A DNA stretch of 64,000 nucleotides, from contig CAMCIC010000005.1 of the NCBI GenBank assembly GCA_945874895.1, positions 1 to 64,000 of the forward strand, given 5' to 3'. The translations under genes were made by a program, and so were the position numbers. Below the pieces are notes generated by a model, which had not been told where the DNA came from, searched no databases, and worked only from the letters and a program-made list of their open reading frames with translations. Origin of the DNA: Akkermansia muciniphila (lineage in GTDB: Bacteria > Verrucomicrobiota > Verrucomicrobiia > Verrucomicrobiales > Akkermansiaceae). Of the stretch, positions 16,530 to 26,157 are shown piece by piece. Position 1 is the stretch's first letter; every line of letters starts with the position of its first letter.

Positions 16530-17681
16530 ATGATTCGTCCATTCCTCATCGCTATCTCCTCCGTATTCTGCCTGAGTGCGGCTCAACCCTTCGAAGTCAA
16601 AACTCTGGAAATCGGTGCGAACGCCCCAGAATTCAACCTGCCAGGCATCGATGGAAAAAACCATTCGCTTCAGGACTTTTCGAAAGCAAAAGTGCTAGCG
16701 GTGATTTTCACCTGCAACCATTGCCCAGAGGCCTATGCGGCCAGTGCGCGCATTCAGCAAACCGCTGATTTTTACAAAGACAAAGGGGTGGCCGTCGTAG
16801 CCATTTCTGGCAACGACCCACTGGCGCTGCGCGCGGATGAATTGGGATACGCCCCCCATGGAGATTCCTTTGAGGAAATGAAACTGGCCGCTAAAGAAGC
16901 CAACTGGACCATCCCCTATCTCTACGATGGTGAAACCCAGTCCGTCAGCCGAGCCTACGGAGCACAATCGACTCCTCACGTTTTCGTGTTCGATGCCGAA
17001 CGCAAACTGCGCTATACGGGTCGGATGGACGAGGGCTACCGCAAAGCGGGACCTGTCGAAAAAAGCCAGATGCGCGATGCCATCGACTCGCTGCTGAGCG
17101 GCAAAGAGGTCGCCGTCGCGGTGACTCGCTCCTATGGTTGCTCGACCAAGTGGTCCTACAAACGCGACAGTGTAACAAAAGACAACGAGGCTTGGAGTAG
17201 CCGCGAAGTGACGGTAGATGCCATGGATGGCGAAGTAGCGAAGTCCATCGTCGCAAATGCAACGGACAAGGTCAGGCTCATCAATTTCTGGGCCACTACC
17301 TGTGGTCCCTGCGTAGCGGAGATGCCCGACCTCGTTGAGACGGCAAGACGATTCCAGAACCGCCCTTTTGAACTGATCACGATTAGCACTGACCCCGCGG
17401 ACGACACCAAACGAGTGCTTGCCGTTTTGAAAGCGAAGAATGTGGCGACTCCCAAACCGAGAGAGGCTGCGATGAAAAAAGAAAACCGCACCACCAACAA
17501 CTATCAGGTAAAGGACGGGCAATTGGATGCGGTGGCGGACGCCATCAGTAAGGATTGGAATGGAGCCTTACCCTACTCGGTATTGGTTGCTCCTGGTGGG
17601 GAGATTTTGTGGAAGCATCAAGGAGAAGTGGATGCCGTCGAGATCCGTCGCCAACTGGTCAAAGCACTGCAATCGCATTGA
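16530..17681 (+). CDS. Secreted protein with two thioredoxin-like domains
   Basis: 383 residues from the ATG at 16530, which begins a signal peptide (MIRPFLIAISSVFCLSAA). Domain 1 (about 25-190) is peroxiredoxin/AhpC-TSA-like: APEFNLPGIDG and FTCNHCPEA (CxxC). Domain 2 (about 235-380) is TlpA/ResA-like, with FWATTCGPCVAEMP holding a CGPC redox site. The predicted role is thiol-disulfide exchange in the periplasm, for example cytochrome c maturation or reducing oxidised proteins. The longer frame starting at 16032 runs through the DUF4870 gene out of frame and is not supported. Confidence 0.88.
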   Translation: MIRPFLIAISSVFCLSAAQPFEVKTLEIGANAPEFNLPGIDGKNHSLQDFSKAKVLAVIFTCNHCPEAYAASARIQQTADFYKDKGVAVVAISGNDPLALRADELGYAPHGDSFEEMKLAAKEANWTIPYLYDGETQSVSRAYGAQSTPHVFVFDAERKLRYTGRMDEGYRKAGPVEKSQMRDAIDSLLSGKEVAVAVTRSYGCSTKWSYKRDSVTKDNEAWSSREVTVDAMDGEVAKSIVANATDKVRLINFWATTCGPCVAEMPDLVETARRFQNRPFELITISTDPADDTKRVLAVLKAKNVATPKPREAAMKKENRTTNNYQVKDGQLDAVADAISKDWNGALPYSVLVAPGGEILWKHQGEVDAVEIRRQLVKALQSH

Positions 17682-17795
17682 TCTTTTGAAGCATCAACTC
17701 GCAACAGAATCACAGCCCCCATCTCCTGAAGGGGACCATCCCACACCGTCGTCTGCGATGAACCAACCGCTCACTCTGTCGAGTGGCCTACTCAC

Positions 17796-19154
17796 ATGGT
17801 GAACGAATCCTTTTGCCAAACAACGATCGCAGCGATTGCCACGGCGACAGCACCGTCAGCGGTAGGTTTGCTGCGGATTTCCGGACCGGAAGCCATCGCC
17901 ATTGCAGATGTCATGACGCGTGGCAAAGCCAGTACGGCCCTAGAACGCAGGGCTCGTCTCTGCCGTGTTTATGACGCAAATGGCAACCTGATCGATGAAA
18001 CACTGCTTACGGTTTTTCGCGGTCCACGCAGCTACACTGGTGAGGATGTTTGTGAATTTGCGGGACACGGTGGTATGCTGGTGATGCGCTGTCTGCTTGA
18101 CCGTGCCTTAGCCTGCGGAGCCACCATGGCAGGTCCGGGAGAATTCACGCAACAGGCATTCCTCCATGGGAAGCTCGATTTGACACAGGCGGAAGGAGTA
18201 ATGGATCTGATTTCCGCGCAAACCCACTACGCCCTGCGCGCCGCTCACGAGCAACGGGAAGGAACACTGGGGCGACAGACAGAAATCGCGCGCGACGAAC
18301 TCTTGGAATGCATAGCTCACATCGAAGCCTACATTGACTTCCCCGAGGAAGACATTTCTCCCGAAGTGGGACAAGCACTGCAAAGTAAACTCCGTGCGAT
18401 TGCCCAAACCTTGCGCCACCTTCTCGCCACGGCAGACCGCGGGCGCATCCTCCGTGAAGGTGTGCGCACTGTCATTTACGGCGCTCCCAATACTGGGAAA
18501 TCCAGTTTACTGAATCGATTGTTAGGTTACGAACGGGCGATTGTTAGTCAAATTGCTGGAACCACGCGAGATTCGATTGAAGAATCGGTCAATGTCGGAG
18601 GCATTCTCCTGAGACTCACGGACACCGCAGGTTTGCGACACGCAACCGATGACATCATTGAACAAGAAGGCATCCGCCGTTCCGAAAAACTTCGGCAGCA
18701 AGCGGACCTCGTATTGGCATTGTTTGATGCTACGGAGGAGAAACCCAACCAGATGCCCGCACCGGCTCATGAGCACCAGCGTGTGTTGCTTCTCTTGAAC
18801 AAGATCGATTGCGGTGAGCACGAGAGTTGGCAGAATCGCGACGTCCTTCGCATTTCCTGCCTCAGTGGAAGCGGAATGGACGATCTGGAGCGCGCCATCG
18901 CGACCCTATCACTTGATCATACTATGGACGACGGACATAGCCTCGTGGCCATCAATGCCCGCCATCAGGACTGTCTGCGACGAGCATTGGCTTCCATTGA
19001 GCAAACCTTGCCATCGTTGCAGGCTGATGAAGATCTGACCTTGATCAGCATCGAACTCCGTAGCGCGATGCATGCGCTCGGAGAAATCGCTGGAAAAATC
19101 GACTCAGACGACATTCTCGGTGTGATTTTCAGCCGTTTTTGCATTGGCAAATAA
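17796..19154 (+). CDS. mnmE: tRNA uridine-5-carboxymethylaminomethyl(34) synthesis GTPase
   Basis: 452 residues with the full MnmE layout: N-terminal tetrahydrofolate-binding domain (1-118), helical domain, inserted G domain (GAPNTGKSSLLN, DTAG and NKID), and the C-terminal CIGK motif whose Cys is essential. With MnmG it modifies the wobble uridine of several tRNAs, acting in the cytoplasm. A 114-base gap separates it from the thioredoxin-domain gene. The start ATG at 17796 (MVNESFCQ) sits at the usual distance from the DTIAA-like segment. Confidence 0.96.
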   Translation: MVNESFCQTTIAAIATATAPSAVGLLRISGPEAIAIADVMTRGKASTALERRARLCRVYDANGNLIDETLLTVFRGPRSYTGEDVCEFAGHGGMLVMRCLLDRALACGATMAGPGEFTQQAFLHGKLDLTQAEGVMDLISAQTHYALRAAHEQREGTLGRQTEIARDELLECIAHIEAYIDFPEEDISPEVGQALQSKLRAIAQTLRHLLATADRGRILREGVRTVIYGAPNTGKSSLLNRLLGYERAIVSQIAGTTRDSIEESVNVGGILLRLTDTAGLRHATDDIIEQEGIRRSEKLRQQADLVLALFDATEEKPNQMPAPAHEHQRVLLLLNKIDCGEHESWQNRDVLRISCLSGSGMDDLERAIATLSLDHTMDDGHSLVAINARHQDCLRRALASIEQTLPSLQADEDLTLISIELRSAMHALGEIAGKIDSDDILGVIFSRFCIGK

Positions 19155-19212
19155 TTGCCCAAGCCTTTCGGTTCCTGATTGCAATTCATGGAATTCATCG
19201 GAGTATCTGTCC

Positions 19213-21792
19213 ATGCAGTTACGCGGTTACCTGTTAGGTTTATGGAGTTGGTCGGTTCTTGGCCATTCCACCCTTGCCAGCGCCACAGATGATCCATCGG
19301 CATGGGTGCAGATGCTCGCAAGCGATGCATGGAAAACGCGACAAGAAGCGGAGCAAAAACTCTGGGCTGCGGGAAACAACGCCGTCCCTGCATTGGAGTC
19401 AGCAGCCAAATCCGCCAACCCTGAAGCGGCAATGCGCGCCAGCAAAATCCTGCGCTATCTGCAACTGGGACTCAAACCCGACTCTCCGCGCGAGATCATC
19501 GAGTTAGCACAAAACTTCGAAAAAATGTCGATTGAGGGCAAAACCAGTTGCCTGGCAACCCTTAAAAAGCAGCGACAGTTCCGCATCGCTCTGCTCCTTT
19601 TCCAATTGGAAAAAGACAGTGTGGCTCGACAGCAACTCCGCGCCTCGATCAGCGGTCTGGCCATCGTTGCAGCCAGAGAATCCGTGATTGCTGGCGACGT
19701 CGTGGGAGCACGGCGTTTTCTAACAGAATTTCCCGAAGACCCCAAAAGCCTTACTGCTCTGGCGTGGATGGCACGCACTGAAGGAAAACTGGATGCGGAG
19801 ATTGCGCGGACTCGAACTTCACAAAAGGATGAAGACTGGCGCTATCACTTGGCTCTGCTCCGCATCAAAGGAGACCGCACTGCTGTAGCCGAATTAGCAG
19901 AAAAACACAACCTGGGAGAACTGGCTGCGGCCATGGAACTGCTCGACGGAGACGCCGAAAAATGGCTCAGTTGGAAAGCGGAGAAAGCCGAGGGCGATAC
20001 CGCCGATATCACCAGCGCATACGCCAACGCTGCCCTCCACAGACTTCGCGAGGGGAAAGATAGCAACGCTCAGGCGAGCAATCTTCTCATCAAGACCGCA
20101 TTGAAGGAGGGCGATTACACGCGCCGATGGGCCGCCGTGCACGGCTTGTTTTCGCTTGGAAATGAAGCAGTCGCCCAGAAACCCTTGAAGCAGTTGAATC
20201 CATCGATGCTTTTCGGTTACATGGCAGATAGAGAAAAAATCGATGAAGCACTCACGGCCCTCAACCTCGACGTAAAATCCCCCGATTACGGCTCGTGGAT
20301 CGATCGTCACATGGCTGTGATACTGGCTGGCGATTCGAACGATGAGATGGACTCTGTGCCAAACATGATCTCATTTTTGGAAAAACGCGGTTTGACAGAG
20401 CCCATTGACAAACATTTTCTGCCGCGCATGTTGGAACTGGCCGAAAAAGACAATGAGGTTTTCCATGAAATGCTCGGAGCGCTCTTCTCCGCCTATGCCA
20501 CCACGAGGCTTGCTCCTGAGACAGCCGCGAAGGTCGCTACAGCCTGCGCGAAGGATGATGATGTCATCTGGGGATCCATGATACGCCTTGCCTTTTCCGA
20601 AAACACATTCTTCACGCAATGGTGGGAGTGGCTAGGTGAAATTTACCCTAAGGAAAAACGTTCTGATCGATTTCACCTCATGCTCACACTTTTTCGAGTG
20701 ATTCCCGACAAACGGGGTGAATTGCAGGAATTGGACAAAAACATCTCGGATGCCCTGCGCAAGGACGAAGGAGGTGCTGCGGAAAATCACCGCAAATTGC
20801 TAGCCATTTTGGCTGCGGTCACCGGTAAAACCTCCTATTCACAATGGTCGTGCAAGGAGGAAAGCGAGTTGGACACCGACGACCTGATGAACCTCGGCAA
20901 ATGGAAGCAGGCGGCAGAAAAATGGGAACAGGCGATCGGCAAATCTCCCGATCAAATGAACGCAGCGCTATGGGCCTCCCTTTGCTGGAAGTTGGCCGAA
21001 AACCAAAGCAAAGCAAAGCATTGGGAGAAATTATACGAATCATTGGTCTTAGGAGACAGTGCGATGATGATCGCGGCATCAGCGATCTATCAGCACTTAG
21101 GATTCACAGACGAATCACGTCAATGGCGGCAGATGGCGCTGCATTGCGGAATCCGTGATGGTGCTTGGCACGTGGCTCTTTTTACCAATGCTGAAGATCA
21201 ACTTCTCACAGGACAGTGGCGTCGTGCCCAGGCAGCTTATGAAGCCTACATTCTGCATTCTTTGAGCGAGGGCGATACCACCACCATGATGACGGCTTTC
21301 CGCACGCGGAAAAAGGCGGACATGGCATGGGCCTTTGCGATGTATCCAGACAACCGCAAACAGTCGCTGGAATTGCTGCGAGAGTGCCATCAATCCCTCT
21401 TGGCTGATGCCTCACTGGCCGATCAATTTTTTCCTGCGCTGCGCATGATAGGCGCCAAAAAAGAACATGACGCTTGGTTTGAAGAATCATGGCAGGCATT
21501 GATGAGTAACCGCGACCGCTTTCCGCTCGATGATAACGTGAGAAATTCGGCAGCATGGTTGGCCGCGCGTTCCATGATGCGACTCGACGATGCAGAAAAC
21601 GAATCCAACCAAGCGCTGCGGCTGCGGCCGAACCAAGCGGCCTATCTCGACACGATGGCAGAAATTCATTTCGCAAAAGGCAATCGTAAGAAAGCGGTGG
21701 AATGGTCGCAGAAAGCCATCTCGGCCGACCCCAGAGCGACTCCTCTGCGCGAGCAATACTATCGATTCCTCAATGCTCCTTTTCCTCGTTAA
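19213..21792 (+). CDS. Large secreted helical-repeat (HEAT/TPR-like) protein
   Basis: 859 residues from the ATG at 19213 (MQLRGYLLGLWSWSVLG), which begins a signal peptide; an upstream TTG at 19144 is not convincing. The mature protein starts with an N-terminal HEAT-like segment (about 22-90) and continues as helical hairpins, ending in TPR units (LRPNQAAYLDTMAEIHFAKG, near 805-835). No catalytic motif seen. Verrucomicrobial genomes carry many such secreted repeat proteins of unknown function. It follows mnmE by 58 bases but is unlikely to share its role. Confidence 0.75.
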   Translation: MQLRGYLLGLWSWSVLGHSTLASATDDPSAWVQMLASDAWKTRQEAEQKLWAAGNNAVPALESAAKSANPEAAMRASKILRYLQLGLKPDSPREIIELAQNFEKMSIEGKTSCLATLKKQRQFRIALLLFQLEKDSVARQQLRASISGLAIVAARESVIAGDVVGARRFLTEFPEDPKSLTALAWMARTEGKLDAEIARTRTSQKDEDWRYHLALLRIKGDRTAVAELAEKHNLGELAAAMELLDGDAEKWLSWKAEKAEGDTADITSAYANAALHRLREGKDSNAQASNLLIKTALKEGDYTRRWAAVHGLFSLGNEAVAQKPLKQLNPSMLFGYMADREKIDEALTALNLDVKSPDYGSWIDRHMAVILAGDSNDEMDSVPNMISFLEKRGLTEPIDKHFLPRMLELAEKDNEVFHEMLGALFSAYATTRLAPETAAKVATACAKDDDVIWGSMIRLAFSENTFFTQWWEWLGEIYPKEKRSDRFHLMLTLFRVIPDKRGELQELDKNISDALRKDEGGAAENHRKLLAILAAVTGKTSYSQWSCKEESELDTDDLMNLGKWKQAAEKWEQAIGKSPDQMNAALWASLCWKLAENQSKAKHWEKLYESLVLGDSAMMIAASAIYQHLGFTDESRQWRQMALHCGIRDGAWHVALFTNAEDQLLTGQWRRAQAAYEAYILHSLSEGDTTTMMTAFRTRKKADMAWAFAMYPDNRKQSLELLRECHQSLLADASLADQFFPALRMIGAKKEHDAWFEESWQALMSNRDRFPLDDNVRNSAAWLAARSMMRLDDAENESNQALRLRPNQAAYLDTMAEIHFAKGNRKKAVEWSQKAISADPRATPLREQYYRFLNAPFPR

Positions 21793-21848
21793 CTAGTTTT
21801 TTTGTGATCAAGTTTTTCTTGCCAAGAAGAAGCGAAAGCTCTACCGAA

Positions 21849-22502
21849 ATGCCGATGAATCTTCGCCTGATTTCACGTGCCTTTGCATTACTGGCTGGTG
21901 TAATTTTATTCAACAGCTGTGGCGATCATGTGGATCCTCAGGCGCCTAATGGCAAAAAAGCTTATGTCAATCCGCATAAGCCAGGAAGCTATGAGCATTT
22001 TGTCGCAGAGCCGACCTATCCGAAAACATTCGCGATCTACAAAAATCCAGAACTTTATCCACTGGTGCACGATGGCAATTCTCGCATCATCCTCGATACA
22101 TCTCTGCAACGCGGCAAGCTTCTGATGGGAGACCTAGTGGTCATGGATTACCCGATTTCCAGCGGTCGCAGTTCCCACCCTTCTCCTACCGGACGCTTTG
22201 CGATTCTCGAAAAAATCATCGACAAACGATCGAACCGCTACGGCAGGATGTATGATGCACAAGGTGAGCTTGTGAATGCCGATGCAGATGCTACTACCGA
22301 CGCCCCACCCGAGGGAGGAACGTTTGAAGGTGCCAATATGAGGTATTGGATGCGTTTCACTTGGGACGGAGTAGGCCACCACATCGGCCCCATCCCCAGC
22401 AGCCGACGTGCCGTCTCCCACGGTTGCATTCGCGGCTACCACAAAGCAATGCCTGATGTTTTTGCCAAAGTAAAAGTCGGCACCCCTGTCACCATTCAGT
22501 GA
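21849..22502 (+). CDS. L,D-transpeptidase (YkuD domain) lipoprotein
   Basis: 217 residues from the ATG at 21849. The N-terminus LLAGVILFNSCGDH looks like a lipoprotein signal, with the Cys as lipid attachment site (the lipobox is imperfect). The YkuD catalytic region is clear: HIGPIP followed by RAVSHGCIR, giving the His and Cys of the active site. The family cross-links peptidoglycan or attaches proteins to it. It stands alone, 91 bases before coaD. An ATG two codons downstream is an alternative start. Confidence 0.9.
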   Translation: MPMNLRLISRAFALLAGVILFNSCGDHVDPQAPNGKKAYVNPHKPGSYEHFVAEPTYPKTFAIYKNPELYPLVHDGNSRIILDTSLQRGKLLMGDLVVMDYPISSGRSSHPSPTGRFAILEKIIDKRSNRYGRMYDAQGELVNADADATTDAPPEGGTFEGANMRYWMRFTWDGVGHHIGPIPSSRRAVSHGCIRGYHKAMPDVFAKVKVGTPVTIQ

Positions 22503-22593
22503 TCATCCCCCCTACGGCTCGGCATGCCAGCTGCAGCGCTGAACTTCCTGACTTGAAGATTGACCGCAAACCCAGCCATCGTATCCTTCATCC

Positions 22594-23085
22594 ATGCGCA
22601 CCGCCGTTTACGCTGGTTCTTTCGACCCCCCTACCAATGGTCACCTTTGGATGATCCAACGCGGGCTTGAATTGTTCGATCGTTTGATTGTAGCGATCGG
22701 CAATAATCCACAGAAAACCTACAGCTATTCCGTAGAACAACGCATCGAATTTTTGCGAGCCTCCACCCATTCTTGCGAACGGTTGACCATCGCCCATTTT
22801 GACAATCGATATCTTGTCGACTACGCCAAACGCATGAATGCTACTTACATCTTGCGAGGCATTCGTTCGCCGCATGATTACGAATACGAACGTGTCATGC
22901 GACATATCAACTCAGACATGGCCCCGGAGATCGACACCGTGTTTCTCATGCCGCCGCGTGATATTGCGGAAATCTCTTCCTCGATGATCAAAAACCTCAT
23001 CGGCCCTCTAGGATGGGAGGACATTGTTCGCCGCTACGTTCCGGCTCCCGTTTTTGATGCATTGAGTCAGCAACCGTCGACCTGA
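22594..23085 (+). CDS. coaD: Phosphopantetheine adenylyltransferase
   Basis: 163 residues, the standard CoaD length. Nucleotidyltransferase motif GSFDPPTNGH at 8-17, RGIRSPHDYEYE (about 88-99) and the C-terminal ISSSMIKNLI signature. It catalyses the fourth step of coenzyme A synthesis, joining 4'-phosphopantetheine and AMP. It is convergent with ispE, with stops only 9 bases apart. Confidence 0.95.
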   Translation: MRTAVYAGSFDPPTNGHLWMIQRGLELFDRLIVAIGNNPQKTYSYSVEQRIEFLRASTHSCERLTIAHFDNRYLVDYAKRMNATYILRGIRSPHDYEYERVMRHINSDMAPEIDTVFLMPPRDIAEISSSMIKNLIGPLGWEDIVRRYVPAPVFDALSQQPST

Positions 23086-23094
23086 GCGAACCGG

Positions 23095-23940
23095 TCAAGA
23101 GCCAATCTCTCCTGACCATGCCCAGATGACCGGATCAAGTCGGTCACGGACGGTCTGAATCAATCCCTCCGCCTGAGACGCATCCGACAGCAAGGCAAAC
23201 ATGGCAGAACCCGATCCGCTCATCAGCGCCGCCCTCACTTCCGGTCGGGAGTTCAGCCAGTTCTTCAATTCCGCCAGAAACAGAAACTTTCCGAACACCG
23301 GCTTCTCCAAATCGTTTTGCAAACTGCCCCAAGGCAATTCGACGGCTTCATAACTGACGCCCGGTAAGGCTACTGCATCTTTCCATCGAGCGTAAGCATC
23401 AGGTGTCGATACCGAAAAAGCGGGTTTGAAAAGCACAATGCACTGACGCGGAGGAGCATCCGCAGCAGTCAAAATCTCGCCTCTACCAGTGGCGCGCGCG
23501 GGAGTGGAATGGAGAAAAAAGGGCACATCGCTGCCCAATTCCGCCGCAGCTTGGTGCAGGGCTTTCGCATTCAAAGGCTCACCGTGCCACTCATTCCAGG
23601 CGAGCAAGGTAGCCGCTGCATCGCTGCTCCCCCCGCCCAACCCCGCACCATGAGGAATGCGTTTTTCGAGATGAATGTGCGCCAAACAGGATCTTTTGCT
23701 CAGCTTCTCAAACAATCGCGTGGCTTTCGTGATCAAATTCGATTCATCCACAGGCACATCTGAAACATCACAGGTCAGTGAGTATTCGTCAGCTGCCGTG
23801 AAGGTCAGGGTATCAAAAAGACCGGCTACGGGAGTCATCCAAGTATCAACTTCGTGAAAGCCGTCACTACGTTTTCCGATCACTCTCAGCGAAAGGTTGA
23901 TTTTTGCAGGGGCGTTGACGGTAATGCTTTTTTCGCTCAT
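23095..23940 (-). CDS. ispE: 4-diphosphocytidyl-2-C-methyl-D-erythritol kinase
   Basis: 281 residues of the GHMP kinase family. The ATP-binding loop HGAGLGGGSSDAAATL and the N-terminal APAKINLSLRV motif are diagnostic for IspE. It phosphorylates CDP-methylerythritol in the non-mevalonate isoprenoid pathway. Its ATG overlaps the stop of pgeF by four bases, so the two are translationally coupled. Confidence 0.95.
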   Translation of the reverse strand: MSEKSITVNAPAKINLSLRVIGKRSDGFHEVDTWMTPVAGLFDTLTFTAADEYSLTCDVSDVPVDESNLITKATRLFEKLSKRSCLAHIHLEKRIPHGAGLGGGSSDAAATLLAWNEWHGEPLNAKALHQAAAELGSDVPFFLHSTPARATGRGEILTAADAPPRQCIVLFKPAFSVSTPDAYARWKDAVALPGVSYEAVELPWGSLQNDLEKPVFGKFLFLAELKNWLNSRPEVRAALMSGSGSAMFALLSDASQAEGLIQTVRDRLDPVIWAWSGEIGS

Positions 23941-24635
23941 GAGTTTGATAGGGATCCGATTAGTGCCATCATGCGGCCAGTGCGCCCCATTTCTTTACGG
24001 TAACTGTAGTATCGGTGCAAGTCCGATGCCGTACAAGTTTTGCAGTCATAAAAATCTCGAATGCCCGCGGCAGCGGCCTGACGAACGATTTCTGCCGCGA
24101 AATCCACTTCGTAATGAGGCGGACGAATGCATGGCCCTAACACCCCGATCAGGTCTTCCGGCCTCGAACCGAATGCTTCCTTCATCATGATCACTGCCCG
24201 CCCGAGAATATTACCCTCCGTGCCTTTTTTTCCCGAATGCAAAAGACCGATCGCGCCATTCACCCGATCCGCCAACCATATGGCTCCGCAATCAGCCACA
24301 TAAATCGCCAGCATCAAACCAGGCTTTTGGCAAATCAAACCATCCACTCCGGAGATCACAGGCAATCCATCGGCAGCGAGAATGGTGGAGTTTTCTCCCG
24401 CAATGGCTACATCTGCACTGTGCACCTGCTCCGCTCGCCACCATTGCCCAGTCGTGAAACCATGTCCCTGAACCGCCTTGCTGTGGTGGTCGCGCAAACG
24501 CCGCATTGCCTCATCCCGATCCACATTCATGGCCAACTCTGGGACCCGCTCGATGAAATCGACCGTAATGCCCGGAACCAAACGCAGTGGTCTGAGAAAA
24601 TCGTCATGCATGTTTCCATCGTCATAGCGCTTCAA
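23937..24635 (-). CDS. pgeF: Purine nucleoside phosphorylase / laccase-domain protein
   Basis: 232 residues of the YfiH/PgeF (LACC1) family. EQVHSADV, the ADC motif (VADCGAIW), a His-containing HSGKKGT and GPCI are the expected metal-binding positions. Members act as purine nucleoside phosphorylase/adenosine deaminase or as a check on amino acid misincorporation in peptidoglycan. The usual HAGWRGT motif is altered (Ala to Ser, Trp-Arg to Lys-Lys), while the ligand His is kept. The start may be the Met at residue 1 or 9. It overlaps ispE by four bases. Confidence 0.88.
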   Translation of the reverse strand: MKRYDDGNMHDDFLRPLRLVPGITVDFIERVPELAMNVDRDEAMRRLRDHHSKAVQGHGFTTGQWWRAEQVHSADVAIAGENSTILAADGLPVISGVDGLICQKPGLMLAIYVADCGAIWLADRVNGAIGLLHSGKKGTEGNILGRAVIMMKEAFGSRPEDLIGVLGPCIRPPHYEVDFAAEIVRQAAAAGIRDFYDCKTCTASDLHRYYSYRKEMGRTGRMMALIGSLSNS

Positions 24636-24703
24636 CAGCGATAAGGGAAGTCTGAATTCTCCCAGAGTGATCTACCTCTAGTAGATGCATCGTTTTATTT
24701 TAC

Positions 24704-25138
24704 TTATTTTTGCTTGGGCGCGGAGTTCTTTAGAATGTCCGTCACACACGCCCAAATCATGATATGAGCCAAAGCTGCGAGGAATGGGTTGATACCGCCG
24801 TTTATAGCGATAGGCGCGAATAGATATCCCACCATCATGGATGAAAACGGTGGCGCGCAGAAAAAGAGCAAAAATGCTACAGACCAGATCCCGCTCCACC
24901 ATTGACAAATCTTCCAGGCAGCACGATCCCACGATCCTGAAATCCCCGTCATGAGGCAACGCAGACTAAAAATCCAAGATGCAAGACTGGGATAAAAATA
25001 CCACTTGCATAAAATACCACCCCCTACCATCGCTGCCATGGTCGCAAGTGTCGCCCCGCCCACACCTGCTATGATGAGAATGGGTGCGACTTGATCTTTC
25101 CGATCATTGATCTTCATATCGTCATTCTTACCCAGCAC
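24704..25138 (-). CDS. Hypothetical membrane protein, 144 residues
   Basis: Not recognised. A GTG start at 25138 is well supported by GAGGGG 6 bases upstream. A Lys/Asp-rich N-terminus (1-15) is followed by three or four hydrophobic segments (about 18-45, 84-98, 100-125), with several Trp and Cys residues between them. It is flanked by poorly annotated DNA on the right and pgeF on the left and may be a recent acquisition. No neighbour hints at a role. Confidence 0.6.
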   Translation of the reverse strand: MLGKNDDMKINDRKDQVAPILIIAGVGGATLATMAAMVGGGILCKWYFYPSLASWIFSLRCLMTGISGSWDRAAWKICQWWSGIWSVAFLLFFCAPPFSSMMVGYLFAPIAINGGINPFLAALAHIMIWACVTDILKNSAPKQK

Positions 25139-25378
25139 CGAATTCCCCTCGCGCCTACAAAGGATTTCGTAACGAACCGGACGCAGATCAAAGCATCAAT
25201 GGAAGCGATTCGCTGCAAGTTCATTGGTTGCTACTGCACGAACAGAGCAATCTCTATTGCTCATGTCCAGTGCCTGACCAAATACGTGCGTAAGGCAATT
25301 TGCGCCGCGGCAAATAGCGTACACAGCATGCCTTGGATATCGGAAAAACGTCTCGATCTGGCGCAGGGGCGCAGATGG

Positions 25379-25840
25379 TCACCCTTGTGGCAAGGTTCCC
25401 ATCGCACGGCGGGTCGCCTCAACAGTGTCCGCTTCCTCCTGATCCATGTTGGCCAACATTGTGGCGAGATCAGCGGAAATTTCCCGACGCATGCGCGAGA
25501 CCAATTCCACGCCTTTTTGCGTGATGCGCACCATGATCTTGCGGCGGTCTTCGGCAGCGTGGATTCGCTCCACATACTCGAGCTTCTCCAGACGATCCAC
25601 CAAACCGGTGGCTGCGGCCGTCGAGTGACCCATTTTTTTGGCGATGTCTGACATCGTCAAATATTCCTCACTGGATAGGTAAGCCATCAGGAAGAACTGC
25701 GGAAAGGAAACATTTCCTTTGCTGAGTTCTCCAGAGAGGTTGAGGATGCAGCTGCGCTGTGTGAACAACACAAAGTCTGCGAGGCGATCGGCTTCTGCCT
25801 GTACAGCAGAGCCCGTATTCATCGAGTGAACATTTTTCAT
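25379..25840 (-). CDS. MarR family transcriptional regulator
   Basis: 153 residues from the ATG at 25840 (MKNVHSMNTG); a longer frame to 25912 is possible. Winged-helix core: YLTMSDIAKKMGHSTAAATGLVDRLEKLEYVERI, then the wing AEDRRKIMVRITQKG, the hallmark D-R-R of MarR. A dimerisation helix lies at each end. MarR proteins repress efflux or catabolic genes and are released by small aromatic ligands. No obvious target is adjacent; the AT-rich DNA upstream may hold its own operator. Confidence 0.88.
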   Translation of the reverse strand: MKNVHSMNTGSAVQAEADRLADFVLFTQRSCILNLSGELSKGNVSFPQFFLMAYLSSEEYLTMSDIAKKMGHSTAAATGLVDRLEKLEYVERIHAAEDRRKIMVRITQKGVELVSRMRREISADLATMLANMDQEEADTVEATRRAMGTLPQG

Positions 25841-26157
25841 GGCTGGTGGATGGATAAAGACAAACTCGCCAAATTGGGACGTAGGCGCATTTGTCGGGAC
25901 GGCGACAATCAATCGAATACCGTGATAGTAATCAAGACTAAATTTTAAAATATTCCTATTAACTCACCTCTCATGATACCTTCGAAAGCCCGATAATCGC
26001 CTTCAATCGCATCAAAATCATTGATTTTTGAGGATTTATCGCTCTTCAACCACATTTCCCCACCTTACCACAAAGAATAAAAAATTTTGAAATTCTGACA
26101 TTCAAGCGCCACAAAAACGCCTCATCAAAAGAAAAACGAACGATTCAATCAATTGTT
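25841..26157. other. AT-rich intergenic region upstream of marR
   Basis: 317 bases without a convincing gene, noticeably richer in A and T than the surroundings (for example the run near 25940-25970 and 26060-26100). It should contain the marR promoter on the minus strand. Near the queG stop there is a short inverted repeat, AATCAA (26147-26152) and TTGATT (26167-26172), which is not a proper terminator. Nothing else seen. Confidence 0.4.

Noticed and set aside
16695-17522. 275-residue minus-strand frame
   Set aside because: Antisense to the two-thioredoxin-domain gene, whose CGPC and CNHCP motifs show the real frame.
24670-24686. Short hairpin ATCTAC/GTAGAT
   Set aside because: Only six base pairs; T-run lies on the plus strand, where no gene ends.
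25091-25651. 186-residue plus-strand frame
   Set aside because: Antisense to MarR and the membrane gene; composition unlike coding sequence.
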